Origin: Diadophis punctatus similis
Lineage: Eukaryota; Chordata; Lepidosauria; Squamata; Dipsadidae
Direction: 5' to 3'
NCBI GenBank assembly: GCA_023053685.1
Contig: JALIGW010000058.1
Location: 129,001-193,000 of the forward strand
DNA: 64,000 nucleotides
A program made the translations under genes and the position numbers. This document shows positions 45,300-56,054 of this stretch, piece after piece (position 1 is the stretch's first letter; the number at the start of each line of letters is the position of its first letter). The notes beneath the pieces were generated by a model that did not search any database, was not told where the DNA came from, and was given only the letters and a program-made list of their open reading frames with translations.

Positions 45300-48200
45300 C
45301 GCTGTGGTTCCCTCTCAGGCTCGGCCAAGGAGAGGGAAGTCTTCAGGAAGGCCCGTGGCAAGCTGAACCTCGACATCCTCTCGGCCACCTCTGCCAAGCT
45401 GCCCGAAGCACAGAAGCCCATCTCGGGGAAGTTCAAGCTGGAGAGCCTCCCAGAGGTCGGCAAGGACGTCAGCTTGGTCTTGCAGCTGACCAACCTGGCT
45501 TCAGAGGACAGGAAGCTGACGGCCAACATGACCGCCTGGTCCATCATCTACACCGGGAAGCCCATCCACGAGGTCTGGAAGAACTCCCTCAAGGTGGACC
45601 TTGGCCCCAAAGAAGGTAAGCCTTGCCCATCCCAGGGAGAGCAGCAGGCTTGACCCCCAGCTGCAGGAGGGCTGAGCCCACGCCTGACCCCCCCTTCGCC
45701 CCCCACCCCCGTAGTGGACTGAAGAGAAGAGAGGGGCATGAGCACAAACCGTGTTGGTGAGTAAGGTGGCCAGAGGCATCCAGTCCTCTGCCATGGCCTT
45801 CGAGGGCTGGCACTTGTGCCCGGGTGGCAGCAGGTGGCTTGGTTGGCATCCAGCCCAGGACCAGAAGGGAAGCAGCATCCCAGCTGTGACTGGGACCGGC
45901 ATGGCACTCTTTCCCTCTTCCTTTGTGCCTCAGCCTGCCCCATCCACCGATGGTCACAACGAGATGGACTGCTGAACATTTGTCCGCCACCTGCAGTTGT
46001 GAGCAGGTGTGCAGGTGCCAAAAAAAAAAAAGGACACCAGAGCTTTAGAGCCGCAGGATCTTCAAGGGTCAGCATGAGCCTTGCTGGGCCCTGCCTTCCT
46101 CTTTTTGACCAGCGGCTGCCCTTGGCACAGAAAGGCGCAAAGATTGTCCCGGGGCGGGGGGGCAGCGGGGGCAGGCAAGATCTGAGGTCCGGGAGGTTGG
46201 CAGCTGCTGGGCTTGAGATTCAGGGCTGCCCTGGGTGATCCTTTGCGGGTGATGCCCCTTTCCTGTAGGTGGGCAGCCAAGCATCCCTTCTGCCCTGAAG
46301 GAGAAACCTGACCCAGAAGGGAAGATCTCTTAAACTTTTGGGCTTCTCGAATTGCAGCCAGAAAAAAAAAAGGACTTTAGTCCTGAATGGCTAAACTCTC
46401 CAAGGGGAGCTTCTCAGAGCCTTCGCCCTCCCCACCCCAGCAGCCGCCTTGTGGCAGCTTTAATCAGCAGAAGCGGCACGGCACGGCACACACGCACTCA
46501 CACACACACACGCACAGCCCAGCGCTCCTTTCAGAGGCCGCTCTGGGGCGTACCTGTGCCTGGGTTCACTCACCAGCAGAGGGGCACTGGGGGTGGGGGT
46601 GGGGAGTGGGGAGTGGCTGCCAGCACCCAGCCGGGTCCAGCTCAGAGACAGACACGGCCGGACTTTTTCTTTCAGAGAAAAGCTTTCCTATCAAGATTTC
46701 CTACACCGAATACCAGCAGCACCTCACCACGGACAATATGCTCCGTGCCACTGCCTTGTGCCAGCTGGAAGAGGGGCAGGACACCGTGGTGGAAAGAGAT
46801 ATCACTCTGGACAACCCCACCATTGGCATAAAGGTGGGCTGGCTTGGCGGGGGAGGGCGGGCCTTTGCCCTCTGGCTGGGCAACGGCCAAAGCAGGCCAC
46901 GGCCACAGGTGGGAGGTGGGCGAGCAACATCTCTGTGGCTCCTGGGCTCCTGCCAGGCCTTCAGGGAGGCTGGACTCACCTGGGTCTCTGCTCCGGGGCA
47001 GGTGCTGGGCCAGGCCAAAGTGGGGCAGGCGACGAAAGTGGAAGCCAACTTCACCAACCCTCTGGATGAGGAGCTGAAGGAGTGCCTCCTGCAGGTGGAA
47101 GGCAGCGACCTGCTGGCAGAGAAACTCAGGCTGGAGTAAGTGCCGGGAGGGAGGGTGCGGGGGGGAGGGGAGGGGGTATGTGAGCGGGGTCCAGATGACT
47201 GCTCTGCTCTACCAAAGAGGAGTTTCCAATTACACCCCGAACCATAATTGGGGGGAGGGTCTGCATCTACAAGGAGACCAACCTTTGCTGCTCAAGGCCT
47301 GCCTTTGGGTCAAGTGCTTCTCTGCCCCACCTAGGCTAGTCTGGAGCAAAGCAGGGCCCCCACTCGTCCAGAGGAACGTTTCAAAGCGCATGGGGCCCAC
47401 GGCGGACCTAGGGCTTTACTGAGGGGGCCAGATGAGGGCAAACAGACCCGGCTGCCTTTTTTAACCATGCCACAAATGTTGTGGAGGAAGGCTGTGCTGT
47501 GGACGGGGAGCATCCGGATGTTAGCAAAGCCTTCGATCCAGTTCCACCCAATGAGCCCATAAGAAAGTTGTGCCCGCTGGGGCTTCACCCCCTAAGTGGT
47601 CCAGTGGGCAGGAAGCTGGCTCGGGCACAGAACAAGTGCCTGGAGGTTAATGGGCTCCGTCTGAAGAGTCACACGGGGTGCCCCACAGGGCTCAGCCCCA
47701 GGTCCTCGTCTCTTTGCCCCTGATGTAACACAAGGCTTGTTAGGTGAGGTTGGGCTTCAGTCGCCCATTGTCTCTGGAGCTGGTTTCGATGGCGATGGGC
47801 AGCTTCTGCGTGGCACCCTTTTATCTCTTCCCCCCACCCCCCACTTCCCGGTCTCCTTTCTCCAGACTGAGCCTTCCGCTCCTCGTGTGGAACAGACCGC
47901 TGGGGGGGGGCTCTTCTTTGCTGGAGGTGCCTTAACAGAGGTTGGAGGACCCTCTATCTGGGATGCTGCCAAGCTGGGCAGGGAGGTGGACTAGTTGCTC
48001 TCCAAGGTCCCTTGGGACGGTTCCTTCTAGGAGGCCGTTGCCCCTGAGGGGGAGCTTCCCAGCCGAGAGACCACCACTTTGGCTGCAGGGTTGAGGCAGG
48101 TGAAGAGGTGGGCCTGGGCGTCAGGTGGCTCTCCCTCTCCGGCGGAGGTCTTCCCCAAGTCCTTCCTGCTTCTGTGTGTGGATACAGGCTCCTTGGCCCA

Positions 48201-48599
48201 CCCTCACGCACCCCTGGCCACCCTCTGTTTGGCTTTGGCCTGCCTCCTGGCCCTCCCTCAAACGGTGGCGCTTGCGATCCGGAGGGTAACCAGCTCCCAG
48301 GGAAGGAGAGCCGCGGGTGGAGGGTGGAGAGCCCCTTGCAGGCAGGGGAAAGCAGCCACTGCCTGGTCCTCCAAGCCCTTGGATGCTTCTCAAGTCCAGC
48401 GCTTGGCCCAGACCAAAACTGACCAGTCCCCTTGCTCCTTCTCTGCAGGGTGCCTCCCTTAAAGGCCAAGCAGAGTTCACAGATGCACTTTGAGGTCAGT
48501 CCCAGCAAGAGCGGAACGAAGCAGCTGCTCGTCAACTTCTCCTGTCACCAATTCCCGAACATCAAGGCCTTTGAGACCGTCACGGTGGCCCCCAACTGA
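35949..48599 (+). CDS. TGM3: TGM3-like protein-glutamine gamma-glutamyltransferase, complete 13-exon gene, 679 aa
   Basis: The calcium-dependent enzyme forms isopeptide bonds between Gln and Lys side chains; the TGM3 type cross-links cornified-envelope and keratin-associated proteins. Thirteen exons, all GT-AG and phase-consistent, total 2040 bp (679 codons plus stop), against about 693 residues in human TGM3. Order: N-terminal beta-sandwich (about 1-130, [20 protein letters not shown]), catalytic core with Cys262 in YGQCWVFAG, His320 in NFHVWNEAW and Asp343 in VDATPQE, calcium loop [10 protein letters not shown] (290-299), and two C-terminal beta-barrels. Triad spacings (58 and 23) equal those I recall for human TGM3. 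[28 protein letters not shown] and SGTKQLL point to TGM3 rather than TGM2 or TGM1; TGM6 or a reptile-specific paralogue remains possible. A TATA box lies 87 bp upstream and a poly(A) signal 85 bp downstream. Confidence 0.93.
36445..36596 (+). mobile_element. LINE 3' end in TGM3 intron 1
   Basis: TACCGTTCCTGTCCTAATGT through TTGACAAATAAACAAATA is the same family, in the opposite sense, as the low-coordinate end of the fragment at 52478-52985. Confidence 0.65.
37622..37780 (+). CDS. TGM3: TGM3-like exon 2
   Basis: Acceptor TTGACAG, donor GTAGGT. Encodes APSNIDWRQ through [10 protein letters not shown] to FTVDR. Confidence 0.93.
38131..38352 (+). CDS. TGM3: TGM3-like exon 3
   Basis: Encodes [10 protein letters not shown] through [14 protein letters not shown] to [10 protein letters not shown]. 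Acceptor CCTCCCAG, donor GTACCC. Confidence 0.93.
38699..38817 (+). CDS. TGM3: TGM3-like exon 4
   Basis: Encodes EDEVFMPDN through [17 protein letters not shown]. Acceptor TTTTCAG, donor GTAAAG. Confidence 0.95.
39396..39524 (+). CDS. TGM3: TGM3-like exon 5
   Basis: Encodes [16 protein letters not shown] to [13 protein letters not shown]. Acceptor AACAG, donor GTATGA. Confidence 0.95.
40918..41095 (+). CDS. TGM3: TGM3-like exon 6, catalytic Cys
   Basis: Encodes [10 protein letters not shown] through [16 protein letters not shown]; Cys262 is the nucleophile. Acceptor poly-C then AG, donor GTAGGC. Confidence 0.96.
41645..42290 (-). mobile_element. L2 3' fragment in TGM3 intron 6, antisense
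   Basis: The minus-strand reading gives [35 protein letters not shown] and [11 protein letters not shown], the L2 ORF2 C-terminus. It ends in the CCGCCCT..GGGCGGC stem and an AAAT tail at 41645. Confidence 0.92.
42536..42671 (+). CDS. TGM3: TGM3-like exon 7, calcium-site loop
   Basis: Encodes [17 protein letters not shown], then [15 protein letters not shown] to SDSVW; the Trp codon is split. Relative to human TGM3 (from memory) two calcium-loop positions are Ser and Thr instead of Asn and Ser. Confidence 0.95.
43375..43478 (+). CDS. TGM3: TGM3-like exon 8, catalytic His and Asp
   Basis: Encodes NFHVWNEAW through [15 protein letters not shown]. Contains His320 and Asp343. Donor GTACGA. Confidence 0.96.
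43572..43621 (-). mobile_element. CR1 3' end fragment in TGM3 intron 8
   Basis: AGGGACCTCGGAGGTCTTCT followed by AGTCCAACCCC is the antisense CR1 3' UTR. Confidence 0.75.
44392..44424. repeat. (CCCT)n microsatellite next to the exon 9 acceptor
   Basis: About eight CCCT units serve as an extended pyrimidine tract 27 bp before the exon. Confidence 0.95.
44451..44696 (+). CDS. TGM3: TGM3-like exon 9
   Basis: Encodes [18 protein letters not shown] through [12 protein letters not shown] to GDYKYPE. Acceptor TTCCCCAG preceded by a CCCT tract; donor GTAAGG. Confidence 0.95.
44800..44895 (-). mobile_element. L2-like 3' tail fragment in TGM3 intron 9
   Basis: TTTATTTATTACATTTATAT followed by GCTGCACCCC and GGTGGCTTACA is a diverged LINE 3' end. 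Confidence 0.45.
45254..45299. repeat. (CA)n microsatellite in intron 9
   Basis: CA dinucleotides with a few CG changes, 20 bp before exon 10. Confidence 0.95.
45319..45615 (+). CDS. TGM3: TGM3-like exon 10, hinge and first beta-barrel
   Basis: Encodes [12 protein letters not shown], the hinge [13 protein letters not shown] where TGM3 zymogens are cleaved in mammals, then SGKFKLE to VDLGPKE. Donor GTAAGC. Confidence 0.94.
46676..46833 (+). CDS. TGM3: TGM3-like exon 11
   Basis: Encodes [17 protein letters not shown] through [16 protein letters not shown]. Acceptor TTTCAG, donor GTGGGC. Confidence 0.93.
47002..47135 (+). CDS. TGM3: TGM3-like exon 12
   Basis: Encodes VLGQAKVGQ through [18 protein letters not shown] to KLRL plus two bases of Glu. 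The donor GTAAGT is consensus. Confidence 0.93.
47440..48030 (+). mobile_element. Old CR1-like fragment in TGM3 intron 12
   Basis: Degraded RT remnants ([13 protein letters not shown], and a GVPQGSAPG-like block at about 47678) and a CR1-like end (GGTGGACTAGTTGCTCTCCA) at 47986. Confidence 0.6.
48449..48599 (+). CDS. TGM3: TGM3-like exon 13, last
   Basis: Encodes [10 protein letters not shown] through [18 protein letters not shown] to TVAPN and TGA at 48597-48599. Confidence 0.94.
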
Positions 48600-48683
48600 C
48601 CCGTGAGGGGGAAGGATGCGATGCTGAGGGAGAGCCTTCCGAAGGCTCAACAAAGCACCGTTTTGTCTGAATAGCATACACCG

Positions 48684-48689
48684 AATAAA
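48684..48689 (+). terminator. Poly(A) signal AATAAA of the TGM3-like gene
   Basis: AATAAA 85 bp after the stop, followed by a T-rich stretch. Confidence 0.8.
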
Positions 48690-49149
48690 CGTTTTCTCCC
48701 TGTATCTGAAATATCTTGACTCCTCATTGCAGGTAAAACCTCATCGAGGGGTCGCACAGCCGTCCTTCCTTTTCTTGCCAGTAAGTTCCCATCTTGGCCA
48801 GGAGGAGGCCTGGACCCCTTACCTGTGTAATCTTAGGTGGCAGGTTGACGGCAGTGGCATCCCTGTTCCCTCTTCTAAGGTTAGCTGTGCAGGTCTCCTT
48901 AGTGTGCGTCTTGCTCAGATTTGACATGGAATTTGGCAGCCTTATAAATCTGATAGACAAATAATCCTGAAGCAAGCTGGTGTGCTTCTATTATCCTGGT
49001 AGCGCTAGGAGGAGATGACACATTTTTATTGGGAAATAAATACCCACTCCCTAAAATTGGAGACAGATGAGCCAAGCCCTCGTTAAGTACCTGTCCCCTT
49101 AATCCTCACCCCTCTTCCCCCTGCCCACATTGAAGATTAGGGTTGGGGC

Positions 49150-49840
49150 ACAAGACATTTCTTAGAAAACATCTTTTTATTTACCTGGCTTAACTCCAGT
49201 AACTTCGAGAGGGATTTAGGTGTCCTAGTGGACCATCACTTAAATATGAGCCAGCAGTATGTTGCAGCTACTGAAGAGGCCAATGCAATCCCAGGCTGCA
49301 TTAAGAGGGGGAAAGCATCAAGGTCACACAAAGTACTAGTGCCGCTTTATACTGCAATAGTAAGACCACACTTGAAATGCTGTGCCACCTTTTGGTCACC
49401 ATGATACCAAAAAAATAAATAAATGCCTAAAAGTGTGCAGAGGAGAGCAACAGAGACAATAAAGGGTCTGGGGGCTAAATAGATGAACAGTTGAGGGAAC
49501 AAGGTCTGTCTAGTCTAAGAGAAGAATTGGGGGGGGGGGAGACAGGAGAACTGTCCTGCAGAGGAGGTTGAGCTATTCTCCAGGGCATCAGAGGGCAGGA
49601 CAAGAAGTAATGGGTAGAAGCTTGTTAAAGAGAGATCCATCCTGGAAGTAAGGAGAAATTTTCTGACAGCGAGAACAATTTATCAATGGAACAGAAGTTG
49701 CCTCCTGGGGTTGTGGGTTTTCAAGAACAGAGTGGACAACCATTTAACCAGGATTGTACAAGGCCTTCTGCCTTGAGCAGGAGGTTGGACTACAAGACCT
49801 CCGAGGTCCTTTCCAACCCTAGGATTCTATATTCTATTTG
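49150..49840 (+). mobile_element. CR1 3' fragment
   Basis: ERDLGVLVDHHLNMSQQ-like text, then broken C-terminal blocks and the 3' UTR GGAGGTTGGACTACAAGACC. Many frameshifts. Confidence 0.85.
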
Positions 49841-49844
49841 GAAA

Positions 49845-52400
49845 CGAAACCCTTCTACATGTGCACTGCCCACTGCTTAAAAAGTGGAGACAGGCACGCT
49901 AGCAAAAATACAGAGACCACCCACAAAATGTAGCCTAACCCACTACTTATCCCTCCCCCTACAGCCCTCACAAAAGTCCATACAAAACCAAACACAAAAC
50001 TGAACACTTTTCTCAGAGTCTTCAAATCTCCAGATGACAAGCTGTGAGCGTCCTGTGCTGAGAGTGTCCAGTCCTTGGTCTCCCCGAGGCAAAGCCGGGC
50101 CCACCATGTGTAAGTCACTTCCGCAGACGGCAAAGTCTGTAAACTCTCCATGATCTGGTATCCAGGCATTCTTTCCGGGCATCAGACCTCGGCCGGAGGG
50201 AGACCTGTGGACAGAGACAAAGGTCACACCATACTGCCTCCAACATCTGGAGGACAAGAAGCAGCTGGAGGTGAACCGTTGACCAGGAAGGGACCAGTGT
50301 GGCTGCTGTTGGCCTTCCAGAGACCACTTCATTTTTCTGGGATGCTGAGGACCGCTTGGCTGCTGCAGGCTCTCCATCATCAGCCCGGGTTTGGGAAGGT
50401 GGCAGCAGGTGGGGAACCCTCATCCATTGGCCAAGGGACCCGCCACCTTTTCTGCCGCGGCTGCAAGTGAGGGTGCTGCTGCTGAATTGGCTTACCCTCC
50501 ATGACCCCATTAGTTGCTGCAGAATGGCAAGGTTAGGGTTAGGATGAACTTGCTCTAGCTTCTCTGGGTCCCCCTGAAAATGGGGTGTCCAGAACGACGC
50601 GGGACTCACGTTCAGCCGAATCAACGCAGAAACACGATCTCCTGTGCATCCCTAGATGGCACCAGCCTTTTGAGCTGTAGCATCTCCAGGTTGTCTCAGG
50701 CTTGGCTGGTGGTCCTGGATTGGCACCCCCAGATCCTGCCACAAAGCCTGGGCCCAATCCTGGACAGACCCACTGGTTTCTCGCATCCAGAGGCAAAGAC
50801 CTTCGGATGTGGCTTGTTTTGAATTGACTCCCAAACCAAGAATCGACCAACCTCCCTCCTCTGGTGTCCTGCACAAATTGATCAGCGTTTCTTCCGTTCC
50901 ATCCTGGGGGTCTTTTCAAAGCCCTGCACCAAGGATGCTGCCCGGGGAGGGGGTTCCACTCACGCCTCTATGTGGACAATGGGGAGCCCTCGGGGGCAGA
51001 TCCAGCCAGCCCCCGTTAGCCACCTTGTCCCTGGGATGACATGAGAGACTCTGCCAGATTCGCACATCAACAGCTTTCCCTTCAGATTTTGGAGCTCCCC
51101 GCAAACCGCTTCTTATTCCCCTTATTCCGCCACCAGTCCAATCCCTCTCTTTCTGAGCTTCGGCCTGGCACAGGCCGGGCCTAGCATGTTTTTCCCCCAG
51201 CCCAGCCCCTTTGGTTCCTCGGACTTCCCTGGCTTCCTCCTTGTGGAGACGGCCTGTTCCTGGACTTTCCTCAACCGCCTCCTCAAGAGGTCCGGCGGCC
51301 CCTCTTCAGCCTATTGAGTCTGGATGGTTCCAAGACCTGCCACTTCCCACCTGGGCTCACAAAGAGCTGCCTTCTTCGACTCCAAGGCAAATGATGCTAC
51401 CCCATTTCTAAAATCACTCCATTCCAAAATCACTCTGGACAGTTTCACAAAGTTAGAACAACTTACATAAAAGAAGCCACCACCATGCCCCGAACAAAAG
51501 CCACCCAAGGGAACAGGATCGCCCTTCCACACACAGCCCCCTCCGGCTTAATAGGGCATCCCCAACCCTCCTATCTGGGGAGCCGCTTCTCTTCTGTCTC
51601 TGCTCAGCCCGCCAGATCCCGCATGTGTATGTGCTGTTGGTCGACTTGTTGGGGCCAGGAGCTGTGCCTGCTCCATGGAATCCCTTGGGGCTCCCCCAGA
51701 GATCAGGAAAGTCCCTCAGCATCAACTCTGTTAGCATCTGCAAGCCTTCGACCCCTGGCTGTTTCCCCACACGTTTGGTTTGGGGGGGGGGGGCTAGAGG
51801 AAGTCTGCAGTTGATGTCTTTTCTGTGATCTGGAGTCTCCTGTTCCGACTTTGGGCATCGTGGCTTATTTGTTGTTGCTGGGCAGCGTGCAGGCACTGCT
51901 GCCCATTGCTGAAAGCAACTTTGGCACCCAGCTTCATGCTTTGTGTGCAACCTTGCTCCCGACCCCTGCTACGTCTTTGGCCTTGGCATGCTCCTGACCC
52001 CATCTCAGCTCTTTCCTCAAGCACCTTGTCAGACATGGGCGTGTTTTCTGATTATGGACTGAGTGGCCCAGATCCCCAGCTCCACTTCTGCCACCCATTT
52101 GCTGCCATCTCTCCAGCTCAGCTCTCCTGGCACCTTCACAAGCCTCACTGCAAGGCTCTCGCCCTCTTCCCCTCCTTGCTGTGTGTGTCACTGCCACAGT
52201 GTTTATTCTCTCCTCAGCACCTGTGCCAGTCTCATCCGCATCACACCCAAGTCGTCGGCCAGTAGCATGGGCTTTACCTCTTCGTTGAAGCCGGGATCCC
52301 AATGTGCACGAATCGTGTAGGTGATGCTGCTCCAGAGGAGAGCCATTCAGTCCTTCAGTCAATGACGACTCTTTAGGACCTGACTGCTTGTCGGTCCACT
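49845..52400. other. Intergenic, no gene recognised
   Basis: Several frames of 100-170 codons occur on both strands but show no recognisable domain. A minus-strand stretch at 52207-52323 (YTIRAHWDPGF.. then LADDLGVMRMRLAQVL) looks protein-like but is short and isolated. Confidence 0.4.
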
Positions 52401-52477
52401 TGGTGTGTCATCAGTGAGAGTGTCCAGCCCTGAGCATCCAGCCAACGTCCCATCAGCTTCCTCTGGAACTCCAGCAT

Positions 52478-52985
52478 GTTTATTTATTTTATTTATTTTA
52501 TTTATTTATTTTTGTCAAGTACGTGTTGGTAATATACATAGGTATAACATTGTTTATATACATAAGATGGGTACTGACAAGGGGGAACATTAGGACAGGG
52601 ACGGTAGGCACGCTGGTGCGCTTATGCACGCCCCTTACTGACCTCTTAGGAATCGGGTGAGGTCAACAGTGGACAGCCTAAGGGTAAAGTTTTGGGGGTT
52701 TGGTGATGAAACCACAATGTCAGGTAGTGAGTTCCAGGCATGAACCACTCTGTTGCTAAAGTCGTGTTTTCTACAGTCAAGTTTGGAGCGGTTCACTTTT
52801 GAGTTTGTATCTGTTGTGTGCTCGTGTATTGTTGTGGTTGAAGCTGAAGTAGTCGTTGACAGGAAGGACGTTGTAGCAGATAATTTTATGAGCTACGGTT
52901 AGGTCGTGCCGAAGGCGACGTAGTTCTAAGCTTTCTAAGCCCAGGATTTGAAGTCTGGCTGCGTAAGGCATTCTGTTGCGAGGTA
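52478..52985 (-). mobile_element. Non-LTR retrotransposon 3' fragment, antisense
   Basis: The minus-strand frame RLQILGLESLELRRLRHDL followed by YKIICYNV-like and FFSF-like text resembles the C-terminus of a Rex/CR1-group RT. The AAAT-type tail is at the low-coordinate end. Same family as 36445-36596. Confidence 0.7.
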
Positions 52986-53339
52986 TTGTGGTCGCTTTCC
53001 AACAAGCCTCTTCAGCCCCTCGCCAGTTCTTCTCGGTTGGGCAGGATTAGGTCTAGGGTGGCGGCCCCCTTGCTTCTGCTGAACAGTCCTGTGGGTAACG
53101 GAGAGACTCGCTTGAGCTGAGCCAGCTGGGCTGAGCTGGCTGTCCAGCGGGCCTGGGGCTGGCCGAAATCTCCCATTTAGACCACCACAGCCAGGAGCCC
53201 TCTTGGCCAGGTTCTCTGCCTGCCTTGGAGCCAACACCTCTGCCGGCATCCGTTTGGTTTCCCACACTTTTTAAAACAACTCAATGCTTTCAAAAGGACT
53301 TTTGTCATCAGGCAGATGGATTTATTCACAGAATAGTGA

Positions 53340-53585
53340 TATTAGGGTATTTATTTTAGATGGCCTTTAGCTAAGAGGCCTGTAATAGCTTAGTGAACCG
53401 ATTGACCATTCTATGGGTGTAGCTTAGGATCGCATTTGCTTTTTCTGTACTGGCATCACACCGGCGGCTTATGTTTTACTCGCAATCCATGAGGACACCT
53501 GGACCCTTCTCAAGCACCACTGCCTGGAATGGTTCTTCCCCGTCCATTTTTCCCCCCTCCCAAAATATAAGAGTTTATCACAGTT
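53340..53585 (-). mobile_element. Old CR1 fragment, antisense
   Basis: CATTTGCTTTTTCTGTACTG and GGCATCACACCGGCGGCTTA resemble antisense CR1 text. Highly diverged. Confidence 0.4.
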
Positions 53586-53587
53586 GA

Positions 53588-54352
53588 TTTTTTTTTGAAA
53601 AGTTTTTTATTTTTCTGCACCTTAAAATCACATACATAAATAACAACATATATAAATTCAATAAGCAACCATATATTTATAATGTCTCTTACATGAGAAT
53701 AATAAAATATCCTAAGTGACATTTCAAATTTCAAATTTTTCAGCCGGTCTAAAAAACAAAAATATAACTTCAATAACTAATTTTTAATTTAATAAAAGAC
53801 AGACTAAACAATTTTTCTCACTTTTCAATTCTAATATTCATATTCTTAAATCTTAATTTCTATTCCCAATCTATTCTGGTTTAATTTCCGGTATATGTTA
53901 CATATTTGTCTAATTCTGCCTCCTTTTCTCTTTTTGTCATCCGAGTTATCACAGTCATATTTCTCATTTCTCTATCTCTTTTATATTAAATTTACATTGA
54001 ATATTTTATCTATCTTCTTTTTCAACCCATTCATAAAATTTCCCCCAAACTTTATAAAACTCCGAGTCTTCTTTATCTTTAATTTTCATTGTAAGCCTAT
54101 TCATTTCCGCACAATCCATTATCTTCCTTAATACTTCTCTTTCTGTTGGTATTCTATTCAACTTCCAATTTTGTGCATATACAATTCTAGCAGCAGTCAC
54201 TATGTGAACAATTAAGTATATTTCTTCTTTATAATTTTTTTCTGGCAGTATGCCTAATAAAAATGTTTCAGGTTTTAAATCAATACTTTGTTTTAAAATC
54301 TTTTCAATCCATATTTGAGTCCTTTGGGAGTTGGGTGGCATACTAATACAAA

Positions 54353-54383
<31 letters not shown>

Positions 54384-54400
54384 ACAAATAAACAAACAAA

Positions 54401-54459
<59 letters not shown>

Positions 54460-54615
54460 ATATTTGAAGCTCTGTCCAATATTTTTTGGCTTCCGTGCAA
54501 GTCCACCACATATGATAAAAGGAGCCAGGTATGTGATTACATTTCCAACACTTCATCGATTTATTCTTAAACATTTTTGCCAATCTCTCTGGAGACATAT
54601 GCCATCTATATACAG
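53588..54615 (-). mobile_element. L1 3' fragment, antisense (host of the second nest)
   Basis: The minus-strand reading gives YRWHMSPERLAKMF, SFYHMWWTCTEAKKYW, LLGILPEKNYKEEI and CAEMNRLTMKIKDKE, the L1 ORF2 C-terminus as at 14600-15020. A poly(A) end appears as T-rich sequence at 53588. L1-like text resumes at 57356 (CTATAAAACATCTTATAC), so later elements split this copy. Confidence 0.8.
54315..54466 (+). mobile_element. L2 3' terminus with long (AAAT)n tail, inserted in the L1 fragment
   Basis: GAGTCCTTTGGGAGTTGGGT then GGCATACTAA and about 115 bp of AAAT/AAAC. Confidence 0.85.
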
Positions 54616-54653
54616 GGGTCTCCAACCTTGGGCACTTTAAGACTTGCGGACTT
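54616..54653 (+). repeat. 66-bp direct repeat, left copy, first part
   Basis: GGGTCTCCAACCTTGGGCAC to GCGGACTT. The left copy continues at 55454-55487 and the intact right copy is at 57290-57355. Confidence 0.85.
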
Positions 54654-54778
<125 letters not shown>

Positions 54779-54901
54779 TTGCGATTCTTATATGCCGCCC
54801 TATTCCCAGAGGGACTCAGGGCGGCATACAGCATATACAAGAACAGCAATAGTATAATTAAAAATACGGTCATAAAAAACAATTTTTAAAAATAGGAGAA
54901 G

Positions 54902-55241
54902 TGTCAGGCAGTGATTTTATATTGCCTGTTACATGTATATGCAGGGGAGATGCATCCCTATCAAATATAATGGTTTATTCCTGAGCACGTGATTAATATG
55001 TTCCTAGTACGCATGTGTACATTCCTTTTCTTTGATCTTTCCTTCTTCTTCAGCTTCTGTAAGGAGCAAGACCTGTCTTTTATAGCCAAGATGTGATTAT
55101 TGAGAATTTATTGAGAATTCATTGTTTTGTACCGAAATAAATATTTTCTAATTAGAACTTAAACTGCGGTTTCTTTTTATCATGTCAGAGTTCCAGGGAA
55201 AGATCTATTTCGCCTCTGATGAGAGTAATTCTTATCTGACA
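54902..55241 (+). mobile_element. Solo LTR of Ty1/copia, related to the LTR at 910-1246
   Basis: It starts TGTCAGGCAG and ends ATCTGACA, 340 bp, with imperfect 5-bp flanks AGAAG / AAAAG. The GAAATAAATATTTT and GAGAGTAATTCTTATCTGACA-type end match the first LTR. No internal region remains. Confidence 0.82.
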
Positions 55242-55698
55242 AAAAGAAACCAATCAACGCCATTCATACCAAGGGGGAGATTGAGATGTCCAATAATCTC
55301 TCACCCTGCCTGCAGGAAGAGCCATGTCTTAATGGCTTTCCAGAAGGCCAGTAAGATGGGAATAGTTCGGATCTCTGGGGGTAGTTGGTTCCAGAGAGCC
55401 GGAGCCCCCACAGAGAAGACTCTCCCCCTTGGTCCCGCCAACCGACATTGTTTGGACTTCAATTCCCAGAAATCCTCAGCCAGCCATTTATTTATTTATT
55501 TACTTATTTATTTGCTGTTCTTATATGCCACCCTACTCCCTGGGGACTCAGGGCGGCATACAACAGAGTATAAGAACAATATAAAAAAACAGTAGCAAAA
55601 ATAATAAATGATTTAAAACATTTGATTAATTAAAAAATTAAAAAGCCAAACAACACATTCATACCTGGGGGAGACCTAAGATGTTCATCAGTCACATC

Positions 55699-56054
55699 CA
55701 GCGGTGGGTTGCTTCCTTACCGGTGCCGGTGCGCTGCGCGCGCATCTCCATGTTTCGGGCGTGCATGTTCTTGCTACACGTGCGCACCCGTTGCGTGATT
55801 TTGCTTCTGCGCATGCGCGGAAGCAAAATCACGCCAAACTCTCATGAGGGGATGCGCACGTGTGTGAGATTTTGGCACGATTTTGCTTCCGCGCATGCGC
55901 AGAAGCAAAATCGCCCAAAAATTCACAGAAAAAGATGGCGATGCGCGCAACTGACTGGCAGAGAGGGCTCCGGAGCGGTCGTGCACAAATTGCGCAATTG
56001 GCCGCTCCCTACCGGAGCTGTGCATTGGACAGCTCCGGCAGGAACCCACCTCTG
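55699..56054. mobile_element. hAT MITE A (356 bp) inside L2-C, 8-bp target duplication
   Basis: The ends are CAGCGGTGGGTT and AACCCACCTCTG. Perfect GTCACATC repeats lie at 55691-55698 and 56055-56062. It contains palindromic cores of the form AAGCAAAATC / GATTTTGCTT around GCGCATGCGC. Confidence 0.93.

Noticed and set aside
49845..50919. Overlapping minus-strand frames as a hypothetical gene
   Set aside because: No domain, splice logic, promoter or repeat identity could be seen.
52207..52323. Protein-like minus-strand stretch (LADDLGVMRMRLAQVL)
   Set aside because: Too short and isolated, with a weak possible acceptor and no partner exons; kept only as a note.
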